A stretch of DNA of 48,403 nt from Candidatus Moraniibacteriota bacterium. Lineage in GTDB: Bacteria > Patescibacteriota > Minisyncoccia > Moranbacterales > UBA1568. Below the pieces are notes generated by a model, which was not told where the DNA came from, ran no database searches, and saw only the letters and a program-made list of their open reading frames with translations. The stretch lies in NCBI GenBank assembly GCA_023261695.1, contig JAHFON010000005.1, positions 1 through 48,403 on the forward strand, read 5' to 3'. The translations under genes and the position numbers were made by a program. Numbering within the stretch: the stretch's first letter is position 1; each line of letters opens with the position of its first letter. Of the stretch, positions 19,012 through 30,251 are shown piece after piece.

Positions 19012-19251
19012 ATGATCTACAAGAAATCTGAGGGTGAGCCTACAGCACTCCTAATCTCATGCAGAGACGAAGTAGCGGTGCAGGACAGACTGACATTCCA
19101 CTCGTATTTGGCGGGAACTCTGCGTATCACGCACTGGATTGAAGAGACAGATGATCTCGAGTCAAGGCTCGAAAGCATGTATGACATCCTCTTTGAGGAC
19201 GTAATGCAGAGCAGGGGAAGTAGCGGTACAGGGAATGAGGCAGTGAATTAA
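19012..19251 (+). CDS. Small hypothetical protein
   Basis: 79-aa ORF in same-direction cluster. Confidence 0.4.
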   Translation: MIYKKSEGEPTALLISCRDEVAVQDRLTFHSYLAGTLRITHWIEETDDLESRLESMYDILFEDVMQSRGSSGTGNEAVN

Positions 19252-19281
19252 TAATCTTTTTAAGAAGTAATAAATAACATT

Positions 19282-19740
19282 ATGACCAAGACAACTAAAA
19301 AAGACCAAAAACGCGTTGCGATCTATGCGAGGGTAGCATCTTCAGGTGTTGTGGCTGAGAGAAGCCTCGCAAGACAACTCGATGAGATAAGAAAACATGC
19401 GAAAGAGAAAGGACATATGGTCTTTAAGGAATACTGCGATGTAGGCATAAGTGGAGGAACCGAAAACCGGCCGGCGCTTGATCAACTGAGAAAGGATGCC
19501 AACAGAGGGTGTTTTGAAGAGGTTCTATTACAAACGTCAGAAAGGTTGGCACGCGGGTACCCACTCATGGCTTTGTTTTTAGACGAGCTGGAAGAGCGGG
19601 GAATATCATGTGTATCAGTTGCCAAGCCAGTTTCTCTTTTATGTATTGGCATACAAGAGGAGGATTTGGCAGGCATGCAAGAGGGGCTTCCGTTCAAGCA
19701 CCCGGGCAGATATGAGGCAAACAGAGCAAAAAATGAATAA
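19282..19740 (+). CDS. Truncated serine-recombinase catalytic-domain protein, predicted inactive
   Basis: VAIYARVASSG (nucleophile Ser position is Ala), [20 protein letters not shown]; ends before recombinase and zinc-ribbon domains. Confidence 0.8.
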   Translation: MTKTTKKDQKRVAIYARVASSGVVAERSLARQLDEIRKHAKEKGHMVFKEYCDVGISGGTENRPALDQLRKDANRGCFEEVLLQTSERLARGYPLMALFLDELEERGISCVSVAKPVSLLCIGIQEEDLAGMQEGLPFKHPGRYEANRAKNE

Positions 19741-19754
19741 AATAATGAAAATTT

Positions 19755-21542
19755 ATGAGCGACATAATTGAAAAGGAAACCAAGCTGATAGCGGTTTATG
19801 CTAGAGTTTCCACTTCCGCACAGGAGGAACAGGAAACTATCGAGGCGCAGCTTTTGCAGGTACGCCAATTTGCTGATAAGCACGCCTATACAATCGTAAA
19901 TGAGTATCTCGACAATGGATGGAGTGGTGACAGTATTATAAGACCAGCTCTCGATCAGCTCCGGATAGATGCGAAGAAGAAAATATGGGAAGGGGTTTTG
20001 ATATATGATCCGGATAGATTAGCTCGCAGATACTCGTATCAGGAGCTGGTTATGGATGAGTTACGTGAAGCTGGTATAGAAGTGATATTTGTCACTACTT
20101 CTGCTCCCAAAAATGAAGAAGATAAGATTCTGTATGGAGTTAAGGGATTATTTGCTCAATATGAGAGAGCAAAAATTGCGGAGCGTTTCCGCATAGGAAA
20201 GATTAACCGAGTAAACTTGGGTCATGTGCTAACAACGGAGGCGCCATTCGGCTACACGTATATACCGAATATGGGTAAGAGAGGTACAAGTGAGTATGTT
20301 TTTGGCTATTACAAGATCAATAGAAACGAAGCGAAAGTTGTTGGCATGATCTTCAAATGGGTTGCCAATGATGGATTAACTCTGAGGGCTGTTGTACGGA
20401 AGCTACAAGAACAGAGCATACCTCCTCGCCGGAGTAAGCGGGGCGTATGGAATACAAGCACGTTGAGTACTCTTTTGCGCAATCAAACCTATATCGGCAA
20501 GGCACATTGGGGATCTTCCTATGCCGTAGTTCCCGCGAAGCCATTGAAGGATGAAAAATACAGGAAAATTAAAAAATCAAGCAAGCGTATGAAGCCAGAA
20601 AGTGAGTGGCTGTCCATTCCTGTAAAAGCCATTGTGAAGCAGGATCTTTTCGATCGTGCAGGACAAAGATTAAGGGAGAATTTTGCAATGATGGGACGGA
20701 ATAAGAAGAATGATTACCTGCTCGCTGGAAAGATCTGGTGCGCCTGCGGGAGAAGAAGGGCTGGGGAAGGACCGCAACATGGAAAACACCTTTATTACCG
20801 ATGCACAGATCGAGTCTATAGCTTCCCATTACCTCGTACTTGCAATGAGGGGGGGATCAATGCCAGAATTGCCGATGAAGCTGTGTGGCAGAAACTCAAG
20901 CAAATCATGAGCACCCCAGCATTAATGCTGTCTCAAGTTGAGCGATGGATGGGTAATCATAAAAGTAATGAGAGCAAGAGAGTCGTTATGGATATCGAGA
21001 ATGCTGAAAAACAAATAGCAAAACTAAATGGGCAAATGGATAAGTATGCCAAGGCTTACTCTGCAGACGTCTTTACTCTCAAACAGTTGAAGGGCTATCT
21101 GGCACCTCTGAAAGAAAAAATGGCTGTATTGGAAAAAAGTCTTGCTCAGGCCTATAGTGAGCAATTGCCAAAACTTGAAATGGCAACGCCGACCATCGAA
21201 GAGATAGAACTCTTTGCCAAAGACGCCACAAAAGCCTTGGATGGCTTGAGATTTAGCTCTAAGAAGGCTATAATTGGGAAAACTATCGATAAAATCATTT
21301 CTACTCAGAGAGATCTACAGTTCTACGGCTTTATCAATTTACAACAAATACATGTCGAGTTCATCACTGAGAGTCGGTATTGTCGGTTTGCCCAACGTGG
21401 GGAAGTCCACCCTGTTCAAAGCGCTGACGCGCAAAGCGGTGGATATCAACAACTATCCTTTTTGTACCATAGAACCCAACGTGGGGATTGTGGAAGTGTC
21501 AGATTCTCGCCTGTCGCAATTAGCCGCGCTTTCTCGAAGTAA
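19755..21542 (+). CDS. Large serine recombinase (C-terminus chimeric with out-of-frame ychF sequence in the integrated state)
   Basis: [29 protein letters not shown], zinc ribbon [11 protein letters not shown]...YYRCTDR...CNEGG; residues after ESRY are encoded by ychF in another frame. Confidence 0.93.
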   Translation: MSDIIEKETKLIAVYARVSTSAQEEQETIEAQLLQVRQFADKHAYTIVNEYLDNGWSGDSIIRPALDQLRIDAKKKIWEGVLIYDPDRLARRYSYQELVMDELREAGIEVIFVTTSAPKNEEDKILYGVKGLFAQYERAKIAERFRIGKINRVNLGHVLTTEAPFGYTYIPNMGKRGTSEYVFGYYKINRNEAKVVGMIFKWVANDGLTLRAVVRKLQEQSIPPRRSKRGVWNTSTLSTLLRNQTYIGKAHWGSSYAVVPAKPLKDEKYRKIKKSSKRMKPESEWLSIPVKAIVKQDLFDRAGQRLRENFAMMGRNKKNDYLLAGKIWCACGRRRAGEGPQHGKHLYYRCTDRVYSFPLPRTCNEGGINARIADEAVWQKLKQIMSTPALMLSQVERWMGNHKSNESKRVVMDIENAEKQIAKLNGQMDKYAKAYSADVFTLKQLKGYLAPLKEKMAVLEKSLAQAYSEQLPKLEMATPTIEEIELFAKDATKALDGLRFSSKKAIIGKTIDKIISTQRDLQFYGFINLQQIHVEFITESRYCRFAQRGEVHPVQSADAQSGGYQQLSFLYHRTQRGDCGSVRFSPVAISRAFSK

Positions 21543-22410
21543 AAAAATTATTCCGGCGGTCATTGAATTTGTGGATATTGCCGGTTTGGTCAAAGGGGCG
21601 AGCGAGGGAGAAGGTTTGGGCAATAAATTTCTTGGGAGTATTCGCGAAGTGGACGCGATAGTGGAGGTGGTGCGGGTGTTTGAAAATCCTAATATTATTC
21701 ACGTTCACAATCGCGTCGCGCCGACGGAAGACATTGAAATTATCAATGTTGAACTTATTTTGTCCGATTTGGAGACGCTGACCAAGCGCAAATTCAAAAC
21801 CGCCAAAGACGCGCGCGCCGGAACCAAATCGGCTGTGGCGGAAATGAGCGTGCTGGAAAAATTGGAGACGGCGTTGCAGGCAGGCAGTTTGGCGCACGCT
21901 GTGATACAGAAATTTTCAGACGAGGAGCGAAAAATCGCGCAGTCTTTGCAGTTGTTGACCGCCAAGCCGTTTTTTTATGTGTATAATGTTTCGGATATCG
22001 ATGCTGATTTAGGCTCTGAACTGGAAAGCCGTCCCCACGTGAAACTGGATATCAAAATTGAAGAAGAACTGCTGGAAATGTCGGCGGAAGAAATAATTGA
22101 AATGGGACTGCGGTCGCATTTGGGCGATCTTTCGCAAAGAGCCTACGCCCTGCTTAATCTCATCACGTATTTTACCACCGGCGAAGACGAAACACGCGCC
22201 TGGACGATTGTTCGCGGATCTACCGCGCCAATCGCGGGAGCGGCTATCCATACTGATTTTCAAGAAAAATTCATTCGGGCGGAGGTTATTCATTGTGAAA
22301 AATTACTGGAAGCTAAATCATGGAGCGCCGCTCGCGACGCAGGCTTGCTTCGTTTGGAAGGCAAAGAATACATCGTCCAAGACGGCGATGTGGTTGTATT
22401 TAAGATTTGA
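21352..22410 (+). CDS. ychF: Ribosome-binding ATPase YchF, with element-supplied start (MSSSSLRVG)
   Basis: [54 protein letters not shown]-terminal TGS-like [17 protein letters not shown]. Confidence 0.97.
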   Translation: MSSSSLRVGIVGLPNVGKSTLFKALTRKAVDINNYPFCTIEPNVGIVEVSDSRLSQLAALSRSKKIIPAVIEFVDIAGLVKGASEGEGLGNKFLGSIREVDAIVEVVRVFENPNIIHVHNRVAPTEDIEIINVELILSDLETLTKRKFKTAKDARAGTKSAVAEMSVLEKLETALQAGSLAHAVIQKFSDEERKIAQSLQLLTAKPFFYVYNVSDIDADLGSELESRPHVKLDIKIEEELLEMSAEEIIEMGLRSHLGDLSQRAYALLNLITYFTTGEDETRAWTIVRGSTAPIAGAAIHTDFQEKFIRAEVIHCEKLLEAKSWSAARDAGLLRLEGKEYIVQDGDVVVFKI

Positions 22411-22415
22411 GTTTA
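22360..22415 (+). repeat. Direct repeat copy 1 (ychF 3' end)
   Basis: ggcaaagaatacatcgtccaagacggcgatgtggttgtatttaagatttgagttta, identical to 23100-23155. Confidence 0.97.
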
Positions 22416-22459
22416 TCCGAATGATTGTTGAGCATTTTATTTTGTGATAAACTTGTTTT

Positions 22460-22753
22460 ATGACTACGGAAATTATCAAGAAAAAAATAGTCCCGATTCT
22501 CAAGCGCCGAGGAGTTCTCAAGGCAGCTGTTTTTGGGTCGGCCGCAAGAGGTAAAATGACAAAAAAAAGTGATGTTGATTTATTGTTGGAGATCTCACAA
22601 AATAAAACGCTTTTTGACATAATAAAGCTTAAATTGGAATTGGAGGAAAAATTAAAAAGAAGTGTGGATATAGTGGAATATAGCGCCATCCATCCTCTTA
22701 TTAAAAATCAGGTTTTGAAAGAGCAAAAAAATATATATGAAAAGAGACCCTAA
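22460..22753 (+). CDS. MntA-like minimal nucleotidyltransferase antitoxin
   Basis: FGSAARGKMTKKSDVDLLLEI (GSx10DxD). Confidence 0.88.
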   Translation: MTTEIIKKKIVPILKRRGVLKAAVFGSAARGKMTKKSDVDLLLEISQNKTLFDIIKLKLELEEKLKRSVDIVEYSAIHPLIKNQVLKEQKNIYEKRP

Positions 22754-23075
22754 ATTATTTTTCGCGGATATCTTTGAAAGTATTGAGTTGATTGAAAAAT
22801 ACACAAAAGGTTTGACGTACGAAAAATTTATTAAAAACAATACAATTCAAGATGCGGTATTGAGGCGTTTTGAAATAATTGGAGAAGCTGCAAAAAATAT
22901 TCCAGATAATATAAAAAAGAAACACCAGAATATACCATGGAAAGAGATGGCTAATATGAGAAATGTAATTTCTCATGAATATTTTGGTATCACTATGAAA
23001 AGAATTTGGAATACGGCAAAAAAGGATTTGCCAAAACTTAAAAAGCAAATTTCAGGCATTTTTATAACATCTTGA
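22737..23075 (+). CDS. HepT-like HEPN-domain toxin (DUF86)
   Basis: MANMRNVISHEYFGI (Rx4HxY) and pairing with MntA-like gene. Confidence 0.88.
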   Translation: MKRDPKLFFADIFESIELIEKYTKGLTYEKFIKNNTIQDAVLRRFEIIGEAAKNIPDNIKKKHQNIPWKEMANMRNVISHEYFGITMKRIWNTAKKDLPKLKKQISGIFITS

Positions 23076-23099
23076 GTTGCATCGCTCTCTCGTCTGGAG

Positions 23100-23155
23100 G
23101 GCAAAGAATACATCGTCCAAGACGGCGATGTGGTTGTATTTAAGATTTGAGTTTA
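23100..23155 (+). repeat. Direct repeat copy 2 (remnant ychF 3' end)
   Basis: 56 bp identical to 22360-22415; upstream cgtctggag differs from cgtttggaa only at synonymous sites. Confidence 0.97.
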
Positions 23156-23314
23156 ATGCCTATTTATGGGTAAAATGTGGCCATTGACTTTTTCTATATT
23201 TTAGTGTAAAATAAGCTGTTGCAAAATCCAGTGCAATAGGTTCCTTAATAATTGGAAATTATCCATTAGGAAAAATAGGAAAAACAATCGTTAGATAAAA
23301 AAGGAGAAGTGTAG

Positions 23315-23689
23315 ATGAAAAGACAGATGAAGAGAATTTCAGTACTAGTTATCGCTCTTGTGTCATTAGTTTTTCAGGGTTGCGCGCTTTATTCGGTCGC
23401 TAGTGGGATTGGCGGTGGAGGTCCATTTGACTCTCACCCGAGGAGAGCGGTAGACCCAATCGTTCACGCTCGGGAGGAGTGTCGCCTAGTGAAGAGTGTA
23501 GTCGATTCGAAGGTTCGGGCGTATGACGAAGTGGTATTTTTTGAAGGAGAAGCCACTGTCGTCAGTAAAATAGGAATGGTACGTTCTGGAGAGAGGTATT
23601 TGGTAGGAGTTGACACCTACCAAAGTGGCACTGTTTCAATATCCTTTTTGTGGAGTTTAAATAACCACCTTGTACCTTGCCGTCGCTAG
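23315..23689 (+). CDS. Putative lipoprotein
   Basis: MKRQMKRISVLVIALVSLVFQGC lipobox. Confidence 0.6.
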   Translation: MKRQMKRISVLVIALVSLVFQGCALYSVASGIGGGGPFDSHPRRAVDPIVHAREECRLVKSVVDSKVRAYDEVVFFEGEATVVSKIGMVRSGERYLVGVDTYQSGTVSISFLWSLNNHLVPCRR

Positions 23690-23761
23690 TAGTAACGGGG
23701 GGGGTACAATAAGAGCCGAGACAATGTCCCGGCTCTTTTACTTTGCTTGACACGCGGGGAA

Positions 23762-23788
23762 TTGGCAATCTATAATACAGAGTGCTAA
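23762..23788 (+). promoter_or_regulatory. CIRCE-like HrcA operator upstream of groEL, overlapping -10
   Basis: TTGGCAATC-tataataca-GAGTGCTAA versus consensus TTAGCACTC-N9-GAGTGCTAA; ttgaca upstream. Confidence 0.8.
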
Positions 23789-23812
23789 ATGAGTAATAAA
23801 TAAGCAGTATAA

Positions 23813-25468
<1,656 letters not shown>

Positions 25469-25561
25469 ACGCTTGAACAAGAGAGACCTAATGGAAAATC
25501 AAAAAAGAGACATGAGTCTCTTTTTTTGTGGTATAATACAGACGGACAAAAATAAAAAACT

Positions 25562-27310
25562 ATGCGCATTGAATTAAATCAACTGAAACTTTTCTTGTCG
25601 GATTCCAATCTGGTTCCCAAGGAAATACTGGAGCAGGTGGCGGAAGAAGCGGCGAAGAGCGGTAAAAATCTGGGAGCGCTTCTCTTGGAAAAAAAACTTA
25701 TTCAGGAGGCGGAACTGCAAAAAGTGTACGCCTATATTCTGGGTATCCCGTTTGTTGATCTTTCCAAGGAAACTATTCCCATTGAGATTCTGCAAATCGT
25801 ACCGGAGCTTATCGCCAAGAAATACAATATCGTAGCCTTTGAAAAAACCGGCACGAATTTGAAGGTGGCGATGCTGAATCCGGAGGATCTGCAGACCATT
25901 GATTTTATCAAGAAGAAAACCGGTTTGAAAATCGTGCCTTGTCTGACGACGCGCGAGAACATACAGGGCATATTGCGCCAGTATGAAAAAAGTCTCAAGG
26001 CGGAATTCGGAGATATCTTGACCGGAGATATTAAGCCAGACGGCAAAAATGAAGATGATGAAAATCTGGAACAAGTAGCCGCCGGTCTTCCGATCATCCG
26101 TATCGTGGATACACTTTTGAAACACGCCATTTTGGAATCCGCCAGTGATATTCATATTGAACCGGAAGAAAAAGCGGTGCACGTGCGTTACCGCATCGAC
26201 GGAGTTTTACACGACGCGATGACTCTGCCCAAGGACGTGGCGACCGGTCTTGTGGCACGCATCAAAGTGCTTTCCAATCTCAAATTGGACGAACATCGTT
26301 TGCCGCAGGACGGACGGTTTAAGATTCAGAACGAAGAATACAATATCTCTTTTCGCGTCAGCATACTGCCGATTTTTGACGGCGAAAAAATAGTGATGCG
26401 TCTTTTGGACGAGTCTTCCAAGGGTTTGACGCTGGAAAAAATGGGATTGGTTGGTTCGGCGTTGGAAGCGGTGCATCGCGAAATTAACAAGCCCAATGGA
26501 ATGATTCTGGTAACTGGCCCGACGGGTTCCGGCAAGACGACTACGCTGTATACGGTGATGGATATTTTGAACACGCCGGAAGTGAATATCAGCACGGTGG
26601 AAGACCCGGTAGAGTACCGGATGCCGCGCGTCAATCAAACGCAAGTCAATCCCAAGATCGGTATGACGTTTGCCGCGGCACTGCGTTCTCTTTTGCGCCA
26701 AGACCCGGATATTATTATGGTGGGGGAAATTCGCGATCAGGAAACATTGGAGATCGCTATGCACGCGGCGATGACGGGACATCTGGTGCTTTCCACTTTG
26801 CATACCAATAGCGCTTCCGCAACATTGCCGCGAATGTTGGATATGGGCGCGGAACCGTTTTTGATCGCGTCCACGGTCAATGTGATTATTGCCCAGCGTC
26901 TGGTGCGTTGTCTGTGTGTTGAGTGCCGCAAGCCGTATAAATTGGACAAAAAAGAAATAGAGTCGCTTGGCAAATCGTACGATATGGAGACTATTTTACA
27001 ATATCTCAAAGATACTCCCATCAGCCGCAAGTTTGTGGAAAAGGCCAAAGATTGGGGAGAAGTGACTCTATACAAAAAAACCGGCTGTGATCAATGTATG
27101 GGTGAGGGGTATCACGGGCGCAATGGCATTTACGAAGTATTGCCTATGGACACGGAAATCAGAAAATTGGTCACGCAATCGGCCACTACCGAAGAGATAG
27201 AAAAGACGGCCAAGAAAAATGGTATGGCTACGATAGCGGAAGACGGATTCTTAAAAATCGTGCAGGGTATCACATCGCTGGAAGAGGTTTTGCGCGTGAC
27301 GAAAGAATAA
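25562..27310 (+). CDS. Type IV pilus/type II secretion ATPase PilB/GspE
   Basis: SASDIHIEPEEKAVHVRYRIDG; VTGPTGSGKTTTLYTVMDIL; VGEIRDQETLEIAMHAAMTGHLVLSTLHTN; CxxC zinc motif. Confidence 0.96.
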   Translation: MRIELNQLKLFLSDSNLVPKEILEQVAEEAAKSGKNLGALLLEKKLIQEAELQKVYAYILGIPFVDLSKETIPIEILQIVPELIAKKYNIVAFEKTGTNLKVAMLNPEDLQTIDFIKKKTGLKIVPCLTTRENIQGILRQYEKSLKAEFGDILTGDIKPDGKNEDDENLEQVAAGLPIIRIVDTLLKHAILESASDIHIEPEEKAVHVRYRIDGVLHDAMTLPKDVATGLVARIKVLSNLKLDEHRLPQDGRFKIQNEEYNISFRVSILPIFDGEKIVMRLLDESSKGLTLEKMGLVGSALEAVHREINKPNGMILVTGPTGSGKTTTLYTVMDILNTPEVNISTVEDPVEYRMPRVNQTQVNPKIGMTFAAALRSLLRQDPDIIMVGEIRDQETLEIAMHAAMTGHLVLSTLHTNSASATLPRMLDMGAEPFLIASTVNVIIAQRLVRCLCVECRKPYKLDKKEIESLGKSYDMETILQYLKDTPISRKFVEKAKDWGEVTLYKKTGCDQCMGEGYHGRNGIYEVLPMDTEIRKLVTQSATTEEIEKTAKKNGMATIAEDGFLKIVQGITSLEEVLRVTKE

Positions 27311-27343
27311 TTGAGGCGCGGGGAAAGCGGCCTCAATCACTTC

Positions 27344-28843
27344 TTATTTCCCAAATTCGTTGTGGCGAAGCTCGCGTTTGATATGCGATCTGGCGGATGA
27401 GGTTTTCACGAAATCCAGCCAGTCGCGGCTGGGCTTCTTTTTTTCTTTGGTAGTCAGAATCTGAATAACTTGCCCGTTCTCTATGTGATAATCAAGCGGC
27501 ACTATTTTTCCATCAGCTTTGGCGCCGGTGGCGCGATCGCCGATTTCGCTGTGTATGGCGTAAGCAAAATCTATGGGCGTTGCCTCTTCCGGCAGTTCCA
27601 CGATGTCGCCTTTGGGCGTGAAGGCAAAGATATGATTTTTGAAAAATTCAATGCGCAGGCCTTCAATAAATTCTTTGTCATCGCGGCCGATTTCTTTCTG
27701 CCACTCTTTTAACTGATTGACCCAGACCAGCTCTTTGGGCGCGGTCGTGACGGGCGGTTTTTTTCCGAAGAAGAATCCGCGCCACCCGGGCTGTTCTTGT
27801 TCCGTGTACATCCAATGAGCGGCGATGCCGTATTCCGCTTCACTGTGCATTTTGGGGGTGCGGATTTGCACCTCCAGAATCCGGCCTTCGGGACCGAAAA
27901 TAGTTGTGTGAAGGGATTGGTAACCGTTGGGTTTGGGGAGGGAAATGTAGTCCTTGATGCGGCCGACCATAGGGCGATACTCGCGATGAATGATGCCGAG
28001 AGCCTCATAGCAGTCGGAAATTTCCGGAACAATGATACGAATGGCGATAAGGTCATAGATGCGGCTGATGTTCATCTCGTGGCGCTTCAGTTTTTGATAT
28101 AAGCGATAGGGATGTTTGGTGCGACCGCTGATATCGGTCAGTCGGATTTTTTCTTTTCCCAGGGTTTCGCGAATGAGTTTTACGACGCGATTCATATATT
28201 CTTCGCCTTCGCGCAGATAAGTTTCTTCAATCTTTTTGGTTTCGGCGTAACGTTTGGGCTCCATATACATAAAACAGATGTCTTCCAGCTCGCCTTTAAT
28301 TTCACCTATGCCGAGGCGGTTGGCGATGGGCGCGTACACCTCCATAGTTTCTCGCGCGATGCGCTTCTGTTTTTCCGGCGGGAGATATTCCAACGTGCGC
28401 ATATTGTGCAATCTGTCGGCCAGTTTGATAATTACAACGCGGATGTCTTGCGCCATAGCGAGAAACATCTTACGAAGATTATCAATGTAGTATTCTTTTT
28501 GGGAGTCGTGCAGTTTGATCTTTCCGAGTTTGGTAATGCCGCTGACAAGATAAGCCACTTCCGCGCCAAAGTTTTTTTCTATTTCCGCGAGCGTCACCTC
28601 CGTGTCTTCCGGAACGTCGTGCAAAAGTCCGGCCATCAGGGTTTTTATATCCATGCCGATTTCCGCGAGGATTTTAGCCACATGCAAAGAGTGGCTGATG
28701 TAGGCTTCGCCCGACTTGCGTTTTTGTCCGTGGTGAGCTTTCTCCGCGAAATGATAGACTTCAGTGAGTAATTTTTGGTCACCACTGGAAAGGGGATGAG
28801 TTGTGGCTTTCAAGATGTCATTGAAAGTTATGGGAGATGACAT
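27344..28843 (-). CDS. RelA/SpoT-family (p)ppGpp synthetase/hydrolase
   Basis: HD domain YISHSLHVAKILAEIG...GLLHDVPEDTEVT; RIKDYISLPKPNGYQSLHTT; TGS region; short, no ACT domain. Confidence 0.94.
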   Translation of the reverse strand: MSSPITFNDILKATTHPLSSGDQKLLTEVYHFAEKAHHGQKRKSGEAYISHSLHVAKILAEIGMDIKTLMAGLLHDVPEDTEVTLAEIEKNFGAEVAYLVSGITKLGKIKLHDSQKEYYIDNLRKMFLAMAQDIRVVIIKLADRLHNMRTLEYLPPEKQKRIARETMEVYAPIANRLGIGEIKGELEDICFMYMEPKRYAETKKIEETYLREGEEYMNRVVKLIRETLGKEKIRLTDISGRTKHPYRLYQKLKRHEMNISRIYDLIAIRIIVPEISDCYEALGIIHREYRPMVGRIKDYISLPKPNGYQSLHTTIFGPEGRILEVQIRTPKMHSEAEYGIAAHWMYTEQEQPGWRGFFFGKKPPVTTAPKELVWVNQLKEWQKEIGRDDKEFIEGLRIEFFKNHIFAFTPKGDIVELPEEATPIDFAYAIHSEIGDRATGAKADGKIVPLDYHIENGQVIQILTTKEKKKPSRDWLDFVKTSSARSHIKRELRHNEFGK

Positions 28844-28942
28844 AGGAGGATAACAAGAAAATTATCTATATATAGAGTATAATACAAGGGAAGTTACACT
28901 TTTGACAAACGCGGCAGGTTTGCGTTAATTTGAAAACAATTT

Positions 28943-29575
28943 ATGGAGGCGATATTATTTTCCATCGCGGCTTTTTTCTCGACTTATTTCGGAGGATTGC
29001 TCTCTTTGAGATTTAAGGAGAAACTGCATATTATAATGAGTTTTGCGGCGGGAGTCCTTCTCGGAGTTTTCAGTTTTGAAGTTTTGCCGGAAATAATCAA
29101 CGAGATTAAAATCAATGATTTTAACCCGCTTGGAGTGACGATCGCTTTCGTGCTGGGATTTATGTTTTTTCACATTATAGAAAAAACTATCCTTATTCAT
29201 CACGCCCAAGAAGCAATGTACGCGGCGCATAAGCACCCCCACGTGGGTATATTTGCGGCCATAACCTTAGCCACTCATAGTTTCGTGGACGGACTTGGTA
29301 TCGGTTTGGGTTTTCAGGTGAGCGAGGCCACCGGTTTGTTAGTCACATTGGCGGTGATAGCTCATGACTTTACGGATGGGATGAATACGGTGACTTTATT
29401 ATTAAATCATAAAAACAAAATAGAAACTGCCAAGCGATTTTTATTGTTGGACGCTTTGGCTCCGGTATTGGGAGCGGCCGCAACGCTTATTTTTCAACTG
29501 CCGCCGCATTTTCTTATTATTTACCTCGGGTTTTTTGGGGGATTTTTGATGTACATAGGAGTTCATTCAAGTTAA
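28943..29575 (+). CDS. ZIP-family metal transporter
   Basis: ATHSFVDGLGIGLGF, VIAHDFTDGMNTVTLLL. Confidence 0.85.
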   Translation: MEAILFSIAAFFSTYFGGLLSLRFKEKLHIIMSFAAGVLLGVFSFEVLPEIINEIKINDFNPLGVTIAFVLGFMFFHIIEKTILIHHAQEAMYAAHKHPHVGIFAAITLATHSFVDGLGIGLGFQVSEATGLLVTLAVIAHDFTDGMNTVTLLLNHKNKIETAKRFLLLDALAPVLGAAATLIFQLPPHFLIIYLGFFGGFLMYIGVHSS

Positions 29576-29715
29576 TCGGGCTAACTATAGCAGGATTGCT
29601 GTTCGTTTTTGTGATCACTCGTTTTGTGGGATAAATTGAAAGATGTCTCTTTTCTGTTTTACCAAAAAGTTGTATACTCAAAGCAAGATAAATAATTTTA
29701 CGGGTACAATTAATT

Positions 29716-30234
29716 ATGCATCTTTTCAATAATGTTTCTCGTGACAAAACCAAAGGCTCGGTTCTGGTTTTTGCTCTGTTGATTCTGGCTTTTTCTCTCG
29801 TTTCCGCTCTTTCCATCGCTACGCTTTCAGGCACCGAAAGGAGAGCTTCTTTAGCTACTGAAAAATCCAGCCGCTCATTTCAAGTAGCTGATTCCGGAAT
29901 GGAAGCGATTCTCTACAAGATATATAAAGTAAATGATATTGGTCCCGCGTATGACAATCTTAATGAATTAGCAGGAGATATGGGCGTTACTTGTAGTAGT
30001 AGCGCTGGAGAAATTAAATTCGGTACAACCACCAACGGTTACACTATATATTTTTACGAGCTAGACCCTAGCGCGCCGTCTCCAACAAATTGTCAGAGTC
30101 CTGATTGGAGAGAGAAAATAACGCATATCAAATCCGTGGGCACTTCCGGCAACACTACCAGAGCCATAAACGTGGGATTGTCTGCTCCGTGTGTGCCCGA
30201 CCCACTTGCCGTGCCTCCTGTTACCTGTCCATAA
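29716..30234 (+). CDS. PilX-like type IV pilus assembly/minor pilin protein
   Basis: KGSVLVFALLILAFSLVSALSIATLSGTERR...QVADSGMEAILY. Confidence 0.6.
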   Translation: MHLFNNVSRDKTKGSVLVFALLILAFSLVSALSIATLSGTERRASLATEKSSRSFQVADSGMEAILYKIYKVNDIGPAYDNLNELAGDMGVTCSSSAGEIKFGTTTNGYTIYFYELDPSAPSPTNCQSPDWREKITHIKSVGTSGNTTRAINVGLSAPCVPDPLAVPPVTCP

Positions 30235-30251
30235 AAATAAAATATCTTGTG

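Larger units (their letters stand above)
11016..21379 (+). mobile_element. Large-serine-recombinase integrative element inserted in the 5' end of ychF
   Basis: 8-bp core agtcggta at 11008-11015 and 21372-21379; in-frame ychF reconstruction across the flanks; recombinase gene at right end; recombinase ORF continues across the joined element ends. Confidence 0.88.

Noticed and set aside
28112-28771. 219-aa ORF antisense to relA/spoT
   Set aside because: Mirror ORF of a well-conserved gene, no recognisable domain.
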